Assembly: GCA_035635855.1 (NCBI GenBank)
Contig: DASQAF010000049.1
Location: 329,056-393,055 of the forward strand
From: UBA11740 sp035635855
GTDB lineage: Bacteria; Acidobacteriota; Blastocatellia; Pyrinomonadales; Pyrinomonadaceae
Direction of reading: 5' to 3'
DNA length: 64,000 nt
In this document: one piece after another, positions 57,319 through 64,000 of the stretch
Numbering within the stretch: the first letter of the stretch is position 1
Layout: every line of letters starts with the position of its first letter
Notes under the pieces: generated by a model
Told to the model about the DNA's origin: nothing
Database searches by the model: none
The model's input: only the letters and a program-made list of their open reading frames with translations
Program-made: the position numbers and the translations under genes

Positions 57319-58851
57319 TCAGCGCTCGCCGGCGCGAGCGGCATGACCGGAACTGTTAGATTGGTCTTCACCGTCTTCGTCGCGCCGCCGCGGATGAGGG
57401 TCCGTAGCTCGCCGCCGCGGAATCGTATCGCCAGAGCGGCGCTCGTCGCGCATCTGGGCGGTCAGTCCGCGGATGCCATGCTTGTCCAGCAGATGGCGCA
57501 GCGAACGCACGGACATCTTCAAAAGATTCGCGGCGTTTGTCTGGTTACCATCCGTGCGCTGCAAAGCTTCGAGGACGTAAGTCTTCTCCAGTTGATCGAG
57601 GTGCGCCGTTAGATCGATTCCGTCCGCCGGTAGTTCCAGCTCAGACGCAATCCGCGCCGGATTGTAATTGGTGATTTGCTCGGGCAAGCGCTCAGGCTGG
57701 ATCGTGTCGGTTTTCTCCAAAGCCACGGCACGTTCTATTGTGTGTTCCAACTCGCGCACGTTGCCCGGCCAGTAATAATTTTCCAGCAGCCGCAATGCCT
57801 GATCGTTAAGCGACAAACTGCGCCCCTGCTGGGTGCAGAACTTTTGAATAAAGTGTTCGGTAAGTTCGCTAATATCCGATCCGCGTTCTCGCAAGGGCGG
57901 CAGTTCCATCGGAATCACTGAGACGCGATAGAACAAGTCCTCGCGGAAGGTTCCTTCCTTTACCAGGGCCGAGAGATCGCGGTTAGTGGCGGCAATGACT
58001 CGGCTGTTGACTTCAGACTCTTCATGAGCGCCGACGGGCCGCACCTTGCGCTCCTGCAACACGCGCAACAGCTTTACCTGCATCGCCGGCGACATTTCTC
58101 CGATCTCATCAAGAAAGATCGTGCCCTGATCAGCCGCCTCAAACAATCCTTTTCGGTTTGCGGTGGCGCCCGTAAACGAGCCTTTGACGTAGCCGAATAA
58201 TTCTGACTCAAGCAGGGTTTCAGTAAACGCTCCACAGTTAACCGACACAAAAGGTTTCTGCGCGCGCGGACTGAGATCGTGAATCGCGCGCGCTACGAGT
58301 TCCTTGCCGGTGCCCGATTCGCCGGTGATCAGCACGGTCGATTGGACCTGAGCCACTGTCTCGATCATTTGATAGACAGCCTGCATCCGATCGGATTGGC
58401 CGATGATGTTGCTGAGCCTGCCGCGGGCGCGCTGGCCTTTGATCAGCGCTTCGTTCTCGTCCTGCAGCGCCTGCTTCTCGCGGACGATCGAGATCTTCTG
58501 GAGAGCACGAGCCACTTTTTCTTTCAGCAGCTCGTTATCAAAGGGCTTGTGAACGAAATCGAACGCACCCATCAGAAACGCTTCATGCGCGGTTTCTTCG
58601 TTGGCAAAGGCGGTCATCATAATGACTTCGATACTGGGTTGCAGCTCGCGCGCGGCACGCAAGAGCTCGATGCCGCCCATATCAGGCATCTTCACATCGG
58701 AAATAATGACGTCGGCAGGTTGCTTGCGAAGCAGGGTCATCGCCTGACGACCGTTCTCAGCAACGCGGATCGCGTGGCCGTCGCGCTGGAACAGGTGCGT
58801 CAGGAATTGGCGCATGCTTAATTCGTCATCGACGATTAGAAGGTTGGCCAT
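57319..58851 (-). CDS. NtrC-family sigma-54-dependent response regulator
   Basis: 510 residues: receiver domain (1-118) with Asp52 (SDVKMPD), AAA+ domain with Walker A GESGTGKE (177-184), the sigma-54 contact loop GSFTGA (224-229), FLDEIGEM for Walker B, and a C-terminal Fis-type helix-turn-helix near 440-470 (NQTNAANLLKMSVRSLRHLLDK). GSFTGA has Ser where GAFTGA is usual, which occurs in functional members. The last 45 residues are Arg-rich and unusual. Its kinase is the gene at 59381; a separate cassette lies between them. Confidence 0.95.
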   Translation of the reverse strand: MANLLIVDDELSMRQFLTHLFQRDGHAIRVAENGRQAMTLLRKQPADVIISDVKMPDMGGIELLRAARELQPSIEVIMMTAFANEETAHEAFLMGAFDFVHKPFDNELLKEKVARALQKISIVREKQALQDENEALIKGQRARGRLSNIIGQSDRMQAVYQMIETVAQVQSTVLITGESGTGKELVARAIHDLSPRAQKPFVSVNCGAFTETLLESELFGYVKGSFTGATANRKGLFEAADQGTIFLDEIGEMSPAMQVKLLRVLQERKVRPVGAHEESEVNSRVIAATNRDLSALVKEGTFREDLFYRVSVIPMELPPLRERGSDISELTEHFIQKFCTQQGRSLSLNDQALRLLENYYWPGNVRELEHTIERAVALEKTDTIQPERLPEQITNYNPARIASELELPADGIDLTAHLDQLEKTYVLEALQRTDGNQTNAANLLKMSVRSLRHLLDKHGIRGLTAQMRDERRSGDTIPRRRATDPHPRRRDEDGEDQSNSSGHAARAGER

Positions 58852-58868
58852 AAGTTCGGTTAAGAATT

Positions 58869-59369
58869 ATTTTCCATTCATCATTTGACATTTTTCATTT
58901 GTCATCTATTTCGGCTGCGCGCCGTTTTGAGGGAAGCAGTGGAGATTTTGCAGAGCTCAGAATTCTCGTTGATGATATCAGTTAGTAGTTCCGTTTTCAG
59001 AATTTGACTTCGTTCAATGACGCGCAGCCAGATCGATGTTTCGTTAAGCTCCTTAAGAACAATGCGGACTTTGTGAACGAAGTCGGCCGTGCTCTCTGCG
59101 CCTCGTGCTTCACCATAGTTGGGCGCCGGCGAAGTTTCCGATCGCAGAATCTGTCCAGCGACATGCCGTCCTGCCGCTGTTTTGGGTAACCTCGCCGAAA
59201 GCTTGACTATCCGAACCGCAAAATCAACAAGGCGATCCTCCAGTTCATCAGCTTGCGACTGAGGCGCTTTAGCTCTCGCTGTCCCTTCTTGCACGGCGTT
59301 CCTCCTTCAAGACCGGAAAGCACTAAAGAAGACGACCAAATGAAAAATGTCAAATGACAAATGGAAAAT
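58869..59369 (-). mobile_element. Putative cassette: four-helix-bundle gene flanked by 32-bp inverted repeats
   Basis: The left arm (58869-58905, attttccattcatcatttga start) and the right arm (59338-59369) are reverse complements at about 30 of 32 positions. They enclose one complete gene with its own ribosome site. The unit sits exactly in the gap between kinase (ends 59381) and regulator (starts 58851), 11 and 17 bases away. No transposase is encoded and no target duplication is obvious, so mobility is inferred from the structure and from the related repeat pair at 62233-62420. Confidence 0.6.
58902..59294 (-). CDS. Four-helix-bundle protein (S23/23S-rRNA-IVS family)
   Basis: 130 residues from GTG 59294, with AAGGAGGAA upstream, the best ribosome site around. 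The helical sequence (ELEDRLVDFAVRIVKLSARLP, TSPAPNYGEARGAESTADFVHKVRIVLKELNETSIWLRVI) matches the S23 family, originally found in intervening sequences of 23S rRNA genes and also as the Avd-like accessory protein. Such genes are scattered within genomes and often lie next to short repeats; here the stop codon even lies inside the left inverted repeat. A role in repeat mobility or RNA binding is possible but unproven. Confidence 0.85.
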   Translation of the reverse strand: MQEGTARAKAPQSQADELEDRLVDFAVRIVKLSARLPKTAAGRHVAGQILRSETSPAPNYGEARGAESTADFVHKVRIVLKELNETSIWLRVIERSQILKTELLTDIINENSELCKISTASLKTARSRNR

Positions 59370-59380
59370 GATTGCTCGCT

Positions 59381-61039
59381 CTAACTGCTGGTCGGCAGCT
59401 CGATCGTAATCGTGGTTCCTGCTCCCTGCCGGCTGCGCAGGTTAATTGTACCATTATGATCCCGAATAATTTGATAGACAATTGACAGGCCCAGGCCGGT
59501 GCCGCCCGTGGTTGAAGTGAACGGCTCGAAAAGACGTTCAACCTGTTCCGGCGTCATGCCCCGGCCGCTATCGGTAAACGAAAGACGCCAACGATTGCCG
59601 TCAACCTCGCTCAAGCCAATCCGAAACGTGCCCCCGTCCGGCATTGCCTGCAAAGCATTGCGCGCCACGTTCCAACAGACCTGCTTTAGTTGCTCGGCAT
59701 CACCGGTAACAATCGCCGGCCGGTTTGGCAGATCTTCCTCGAGCAAGTGACGGTCACTTAGCTCAGCGCTATTGCGCATCAGTTTCAAGGTCTCGCGCAC
59801 GAGGGCGCACACATCGACATTCTGCAGCTCCGCCGGCCGCGGCCGTGCGTAATTCAAATAGTCGGCGACTATCTTGTTCAGTCGATCAGATTCGCGGAGG
59901 ATAATCTCCATCAACTGGGCCTGTTCCGAATCGCCATCCATCTCTGCCCGCAGCATCTGAATTGAGCCGCGCATGGCTGCCAGAGGATTTCTGATTTCAT
60001 GCGCGATCGACGCGGCCAGGCGCCCGACCGCAGCCAGGCGATCCTGTCGCCGCGAGGTTTCTTCCAGGGCGCGGACGTCCGTCAGATCCTGGAAGGTAAT
60101 CACCATGCCGCTGGTCTCGCCCTCTTCGGTAAAAAGCGGCGCGATGCTGAACCCGAGCCGCAGCGCCAAACCGTTTGGCGTCAGGCAATCCGCCTGAAAG
60201 CGTGGGCTGACTTTGCCGGTGGCGGCTGCGTTCATCGAGGCGGTAATCTGCCGGGTCATGTCGCCAAAAAAGATCGACGCATCATGGCCGCGGACGTCTT
60301 CAGGTTTGTAACCGGTGATCTCTTCGGCAGCGGCGTTGAAGGTGTAAATGCGGCCCTGAAGATCCGTCGTGATCACTCCTGATCGAATGGATTCCACAAT
60401 GCGCTCGTGCAGGGCGCGCAGATCGGCGAGCGAACGCGCCGTGGCGGCAAGCTGAACATCCGACCTCGTCTGACGGTCGGTAAGTTTGGCCGCCAGCAAC
60501 CCCACGACGAGAAAGGAAATATCTGAGAGTCCAACCGATTGAATCGCGTTCGCCAGCGAATCTCCGGTAGCGCGGGCAGCAATCGGTCCCAGCCCGTTGA
60601 TGGCAATCAGCACACCGGCGTTGAACGCGGCGGCGCTGCCAACTGAAGTGACCATTGCCCCGCGCGGGCCGATGAAAAGGCTGGCGACTGAAATGACGAC
60701 GATGTAAAGCGCAGTGTACGGAGAATGAATGTCGCCGGTTGACCAAACCAGCCAGGTGACAATCAACACGTCAAGAAAAAATTGAATCTGCGCCTGCGCC
60801 CGAAAGTTTTTCCAAAGCAAATGTGCGGCGCTGTAGAGAATTGTCAGCAGCGCAACGCTGAGAAGTATCGGCGCGACGCCGCTGAGCGAGTTGGTGAAGC
60901 TGCTGTCGAGCGCGCTTTTCTTCCAGAAGACTCCGATCAGGAGCAGCAGTACCACGGCTGCCGCGCGACCCAGAATCAGCCACCAAAGCCTCTGGCCCAG
61001 TGGTGATGGAGGCGATGGATTCGCGGGGTCGTTCAGCAT
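59381..61039 (-). CDS. NtrB-type membrane sensor histidine kinase
   Basis: 552 residues: an N-terminal six-helix membrane region (about 18-190), a PAS domain (about 215-330; VITTDLQGRIYTFNAAAEEITGY), HisKA with the phosphorylated His near 347 (SIAHEIRNPLAAMRGS), and HATPase_c with N box (NVARNALQAMPDGG near 448) and G boxes (DSGRGMTPEQV, GTGLGLSIV). It forms the two-component pair with the NtrC-like regulator downstream on the same strand. The stimulus is not known. The 315-base upstream gap contains its promoter but no clear element. Confidence 0.95.
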   Translation of the reverse strand: MLNDPANPSPPSPLGQRLWWLILGRAAAVVLLLLIGVFWKKSALDSSFTNSLSGVAPILLSVALLTILYSAAHLLWKNFRAQAQIQFFLDVLIVTWLVWSTGDIHSPYTALYIVVISVASLFIGPRGAMVTSVGSAAAFNAGVLIAINGLGPIAARATGDSLANAIQSVGLSDISFLVVGLLAAKLTDRQTRSDVQLAATARSLADLRALHERIVESIRSGVITTDLQGRIYTFNAAAEEITGYKPEDVRGHDASIFFGDMTRQITASMNAAATGKVSPRFQADCLTPNGLALRLGFSIAPLFTEEGETSGMVITFQDLTDVRALEETSRRQDRLAAVGRLAASIAHEIRNPLAAMRGSIQMLRAEMDGDSEQAQLMEIILRESDRLNKIVADYLNYARPRPAELQNVDVCALVRETLKLMRNSAELSDRHLLEEDLPNRPAIVTGDAEQLKQVCWNVARNALQAMPDGGTFRIGLSEVDGNRWRLSFTDSGRGMTPEQVERLFEPFTSTTGGTGLGLSIVYQIIRDHNGTINLRSRQGAGTTITIELPTSS

Positions 61040-61354
61040 CTCCGGAAGCGTATCACAAAATGATCAGCAGTTGACCGAAAGACTGTGGCGGAAGGAGGTG
61101 TCGACAGAAATTCAGCCAACCCTGTCGATCGTCAGCGTAATCAGATTGACTTCAGTTCGTGTTAGCGAAAAGATACGAGGCCGGCAGTGAACCGCGGGGC
61201 AAAACGGAAGCATCCGCGACGCTTAAATTGATAAGGCAAGAGTCCCGGATCTGATCGGTGAGTCTATGTTCAAATACGGCCAACTACTGCGCGCTTGCGT
61301 CTTCGGCTGCGGCGCGCCGACTCGAATAAGTGATCAGAGGAAGTTTCAATCAAG
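61040..61354. other. 315-base divergent intergenic region
   Basis: Lies between the kinase gene (minus) and the M15 peptidase gene (plus) and should hold both promoters. I see no convincing -35/-10 pair, terminator or repeat. A GAGGAA ribosome site precedes the peptidase start. Confidence 0.5.
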
Positions 61355-62197
61355 ATGAAGCATTCTTCTTTTCACCCGCCAGTGCTGATTATCGCCGCGG
61401 TGTTGTTTGCCATCGCGCTTGACCCTGTGTCAGGCCACGGCCAATCGAAGGAAGCGAGCAAGCCTGGCGCTGACGCCGCCAAGCGCAACGCTTTGCTCAG
61501 CACCTCGCTCGTCTGGACGTTTGGGAGCAAGCAGCAACACGGCTGGTATATCTACACGCCGTTAGTCAAGCAACTCATCAACACAAAGCAGGACAGCGCC
61601 AGCGTCCAGTTTGCGCGGGCCGTTGCGCGTTGGCAGGCGAAATCTGCGCTCAAGCCCAGCGGGGTGATTGATGAAGAGACACTCTACGCGATGATCAAGA
61701 CGTGGCAGGACGCGCGTTTGAAAGATCGATCCGTGGCGACACCGGACCAGCTATTGACTGCACCACTGTCTGATTTCTATGACCCGACGCGCGCCGAAGA
61801 ACTCAGGCAAGTCGAGCGCCGGACGTACGCGGCTTACAAGCGCATGGTGGCCGCCGCAGTTGGCGACCGTTCGCTCGGTCTTGATCATAAGGGAAGTGAA
61901 CTCACGTCCGGCGAGAAATACTTAAAAATCATTTCGGCCTTTCGCTCGCGTGAATATCAGGAAAAACTGCGCCGAGAGGCGCCCAACTCGGGAAGCGCCG
62001 GGCTCGCCGTTAATAGTCCCCATTTCACTGGTCGCGCCCTCGACCTCTATGTTGGCGGCGAAGCGGTTGATACGCGCGATGCAAACCGCGCCCTGCAAGT
62101 ACAGACACGCGTTTACCAATGGCTGGTGCGTAACGCCGGCCGCTTCGGCTTCCGCCCTTACTGCTACGAGCCTTGGCACTGGGAATATGTTAAGTAA
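61355..62197 (+). CDS. Secreted M15 (VanY/DD-carboxypeptidase-type) peptidoglycan peptidase
   Basis: 280 residues. Signal peptide (about 1-29, ending GHGQS). A PG-binding-like helical region covers about 85-130 (ARAVARWQAKSALKPSGVIDEETLYAM). The M15 zinc core is ISAFRSREYQ near 194, SPHFTGRALD near 221 (ligands His and Asp) and EPWHWEY at 272-278 (catalytic Glu and His ligand). It trims peptidoglycan stem peptides. The gene after the palindrome element encodes an L,D-transpeptidase, convergently, so both act on the cell wall. Confidence 0.9.
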   Translation: MKHSSFHPPVLIIAAVLFAIALDPVSGHGQSKEASKPGADAAKRNALLSTSLVWTFGSKQQHGWYIYTPLVKQLINTKQDSASVQFARAVARWQAKSALKPSGVIDEETLYAMIKTWQDARLKDRSVATPDQLLTAPLSDFYDPTRAEELRQVERRTYAAYKRMVAAAVGDRSLGLDHKGSELTSGEKYLKIISAFRSREYQEKLRREAPNSGSAGLAVNSPHFTGRALDLYVGGEAVDTRDANRALQVQTRVYQWLVRNAGRFGFRPYCYEPWHWEYVK

Positions 62198-62232
62198 GTA
62201 GGGTAGTAGGCGGATAGAAAGCAGGAGACGGA

Positions 62233-62420
62233 TTTTCCATGTCCCATTTGTCATTTTTCATTTGCCATTATGATGAGTACGTTTTACTTCGTGTGACTTC
62301 GTGGATCGTTTGCCTGTGCTGAGAAACGAAGAACGATCCACGAAGTCACACGAACGTATACGAACAAAACGGAACGGCGAATGACCAATGAAAGATGTCA
62401 AATTGAGAAATGGAAAATGA
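62233..62420. repeat. Nested palindromic repeat element without a gene
   Basis: Outer arms: 62233-62269 (ttttccatgtcccatttgtc start) and 62380-62420 are inverted copies related to those flanking the four-helix-bundle gene at 58869-59369. Inner arms are a perfect 23-bp inverted repeat, 62288-62310 with 62332-62354, around a 21-base loop. No ORF is inside. It resembles a non-coding derivative (MITE-like) of the same repeat family, and fills the space between two convergent genes. Confidence 0.75.
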
Positions 62421-62422
62421 GT

Positions 62423-63367
62423 CTACCGACCTCTGGCCCGCGGCGCTGCTCTGGGGATTAGGGGCAGCACGTGTCCATCTTCCATTGCCTGCCCCTCAGC
62501 GATGCTGCGTACTTCGACCACGAACTGTGTGTGTCGCGTCACCTTTGAGAATATCTGTTTAAAAGTTTTGTCACTAAGGTTTGACGCGTCGACATTCGCG
62601 GCCTGAAGTTCTGCCCGCAGCTTCGCCGGCCGGTTTGTTCCGCGCGCGTACACGTCCGGATAAACGTGAAGGACACCCTGCTCGACGACGAGCGTGTCGT
62701 AGTTGATGTCTACGGGCACTGGTTCGTCGAGGTTCACGACGAGTGTGCGTAAGCCACGTTTCGCTGCTTCGATGCGCTTGGGTGAGACGGGCACGTTTCG
62801 CGCAGCGACGATTTTCTCGGCCAGATCGTAAATGTCCCAGCGCAGCATTCGTACACAGCCGTGTGAAACCAGATTGCCGAGATCACTCGGCTTCGCAGCC
62901 TGATGAATCAGGTAACGATCGCCCAGGGGGATTTTCATTTTGCCGAGCGGGTTGCGTGGATCGCTGGCTTTGATCACTTCGCCGGGGCTCACGCCCTTAA
63001 TTCCCAGCACCCAATCGCTGGCCGGCGGTATCCACGCTGGATTCCAAATCAGCTCGTTCACTTCCCGATCGCCGATATAGAGTGGGTGTTCCTTCATTCC
63101 TACGCCGACATAGTAAGACTTCACTTCTTTTCCGTTTTGCCAGAGCGTCAGGCGAAACGAAGGCACATTTAGAGTGAGACGTATATCAGGTTGGTTAGCC
63201 GCAAAATCGGCCGTCTCGATTCGTCCGCCCGTCAACGTGTCTGAACGCTCCGACTTATTGCGATTGTCGGCCATCTGCGGTGAGGGGGTCGTTTGTGACG
63301 AAGCTGTTTGCCAGCCCATCGCTATCGTGCAAATCAAAACGAGAAGCACAGAGTGTCTTCTATACAT
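62423..63367 (-). CDS. L,D-transpeptidase (YkuD family), secreted
   Basis: 314 residues from ATG 63367, where the signal peptide begins (MYRRHSVLLVLICTIAMGWQ); the frame extends to 63406. The YkuD domain (about 65-195; RLTLWQNGKEVKSYYVGVG) has the catalytic SHGCVRM near 167 (nucleophile Cys, His before it). A C-terminal domain of about 110 residues of unknown type follows. It forms 3-3 peptidoglycan cross-links or attaches envelope proteins. Its stop lies 2 bases from the repeat element, and the gene is convergent with the M15 peptidase. Confidence 0.92.
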   Translation of the reverse strand: MYRRHSVLLVLICTIAMGWQTASSQTTPSPQMADNRNKSERSDTLTGGRIETADFAANQPDIRLTLNVPSFRLTLWQNGKEVKSYYVGVGMKEHPLYIGDREVNELIWNPAWIPPASDWVLGIKGVSPGEVIKASDPRNPLGKMKIPLGDRYLIHQAAKPSDLGNLVSHGCVRMLRWDIYDLAEKIVAARNVPVSPKRIEAAKRGLRTLVVNLDEPVPVDINYDTLVVEQGVLHVYPDVYARGTNRPAKLRAELQAANVDASNLSDKTFKQIFSKVTRHTQFVVEVRSIAEGQAMEDGHVLPLIPRAAPRARGR

Positions 63368-63501
63368 GAAGGCAAATCGGTTGCAGTTCGAACAAAACAT
63401 GAGCACGACGTCCGCTTAACTGTTGGGGATGAAAACAAGTCTAAAGGAAAGCGGCAGGCCCAGTAATTCAAGGGGCACCTGCCGCAAGTCATTGAAAATA
63501 A

Positions 63502-63577
<76 letters not shown>

Positions 63578-64000
63578 ACTAACCTGGAGTCAAACACAAT
63601 CAGTCAGGAATTTGTCTTTCCAACATCCAGTCAACTGATATATCGTGCGGGCGAAAATATACCATAGGCCTTTCTTACAAAAAAGTGTGGCCAGAACTGG
63701 GTAGTGTCGTAAATCTGTAGGGCATCACTCCGTGGGCGCCCCGATCGGGCGGAAGACGGGCCGCCCACGGAGTGACGCACCTACAATTCTTGCAAGTTAG
63801 GACAAATGTTTCTTTGAACGATCTGAGGTAGTAGATCAGTTTGGAGTTTCAAGTCGTGGCTCTGCTTCAACTCTTATTGGTAGCGCGGGCGGAGCAACGC
63901 GAAGCGGTCTCATTAGCACCGCGGCTTCAGCCCGGTAATAGCGAGCCGGAATTGACCGGGAACCGTTTCTAACGGTTTTTGTTGGCAGCAGGATCACGAG
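63578..64000. other. 423-base gene-free end region with palindromes
   Basis: Upstream flank of tRNA-Lys (no clear promoter seen), then a palindromic repeat (63716-63785), then further GC-rich dispersed-type sequence (ggtagcgcgggcgg near 63881, similar to the repeat at 35677) and a short hairpin AACCGTT/AACGGTT (63961-63967 with 63971-63977) followed by four Ts. No protein gene is visible. Confidence 0.6.
63716..63785. repeat. Palindromic repeat, 14-bp arms
   Basis: TCACTCCGTGGGCG (63725-63738) and CGCCCACGGAGTGA (63762-63775) are exact reverse complements, extended by TGTAGG (63716-63721) with CCTACA (63780-63785). The loop itself contains cccgatcggg. Looks like a dispersed repeat. Confidence 0.7.

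Overview
The window looks like a chromosomal segment of an Acidobacteriota bacterium, most likely class Blastocatellia. This is an inference from gene style: a DUF1800/DUF1501 pair, a giant SBBP-repeat secreted protein, small zinc-ribbon proteins of the 'CxxC ... CLADGT' type, large GTG/TTG start usage and many short dispersed palindromes. No rRNA, CRISPR array, transposase or prophage is visible. One tRNA is present, tRNA-Lys(CTT), on the minus strand at 63502-63577.

Layout. 1-3.6 kb: a nucleotidyltransferase toxin-like pair, a ceramide-glucosyltransferase-like GT2, a radical SAM protein and an AtpZ-like membrane protein. 3.6-13 kb: a secretion-related block with DUF1800 and Tat-exported DUF1501 proteins followed by a 1769-residue modular secreted protein. 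13-25.9 kb: housekeeping genes (M1 aminopeptidase, DnaJ-domain membrane protein, VOC protein, Sm-like small protein, KimA-like permease, purD, pspA with a coiled-coil partner, class II ribonucleotide reductase nrdJ). Two intergenic stretches here each hold a promoter-terminator unit that looks like a small RNA (16.55-16.68 kb and 23.10-23.20 kb).

26-31.4 kb: an accessory island of five closely packed genes: ParB-like protein, a probable PD-(D/E)XK-like protein, a C5 DNA methyltransferase, a Vsr endonuclease, and a large protein with a nitrilase-superfamily catalytic triad. A perfect 11-bp palindrome sits at its head. The combination suggests a restriction/defence system, and the nitrilase member makes it unlike an ordinary restriction-modification locus. 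This is my best candidate for an undescribed system.

32-45.5 kb: a TPR plus ABM-like protein, an alpha/beta hydrolase, OsmC, groES-groEL, an RRM protein, and a cluster of small secreted proteins including three paralogues that share a C-terminal domain I do not recognise (one carries a 60-bp tandem repeat). Then a dienelactone hydrolase broken by a one-base frameshift, and a metallo-beta-lactamase-fold protein. 45.5-51.7 kb: two Crp/Fnr paralogues on either side of a fatty-acid desaturase operon, a B12-binding radical SAM enzyme, and a STAS protein without the usual serine. 51.8-57.2 kb: an MFS exporter, M64 peptidase, ankyrin and TlpA-like proteins.

57.3-63.6 kb: an NtrC-type response regulator and its NtrB-type kinase, separated by a roughly 500-bp cassette: a four-helix-bundle (S23/IVS-family) gene flanked by about 32-bp inverted repeats. 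A gene-free relative of that cassette, with a nested 23-bp perfect palindrome, lies at 62.23-62.42 kb between convergent cell-wall genes (M15 peptidase and L,D-transpeptidase). All statements rest on reading the sequence; no database search, folding or composition computation was run.
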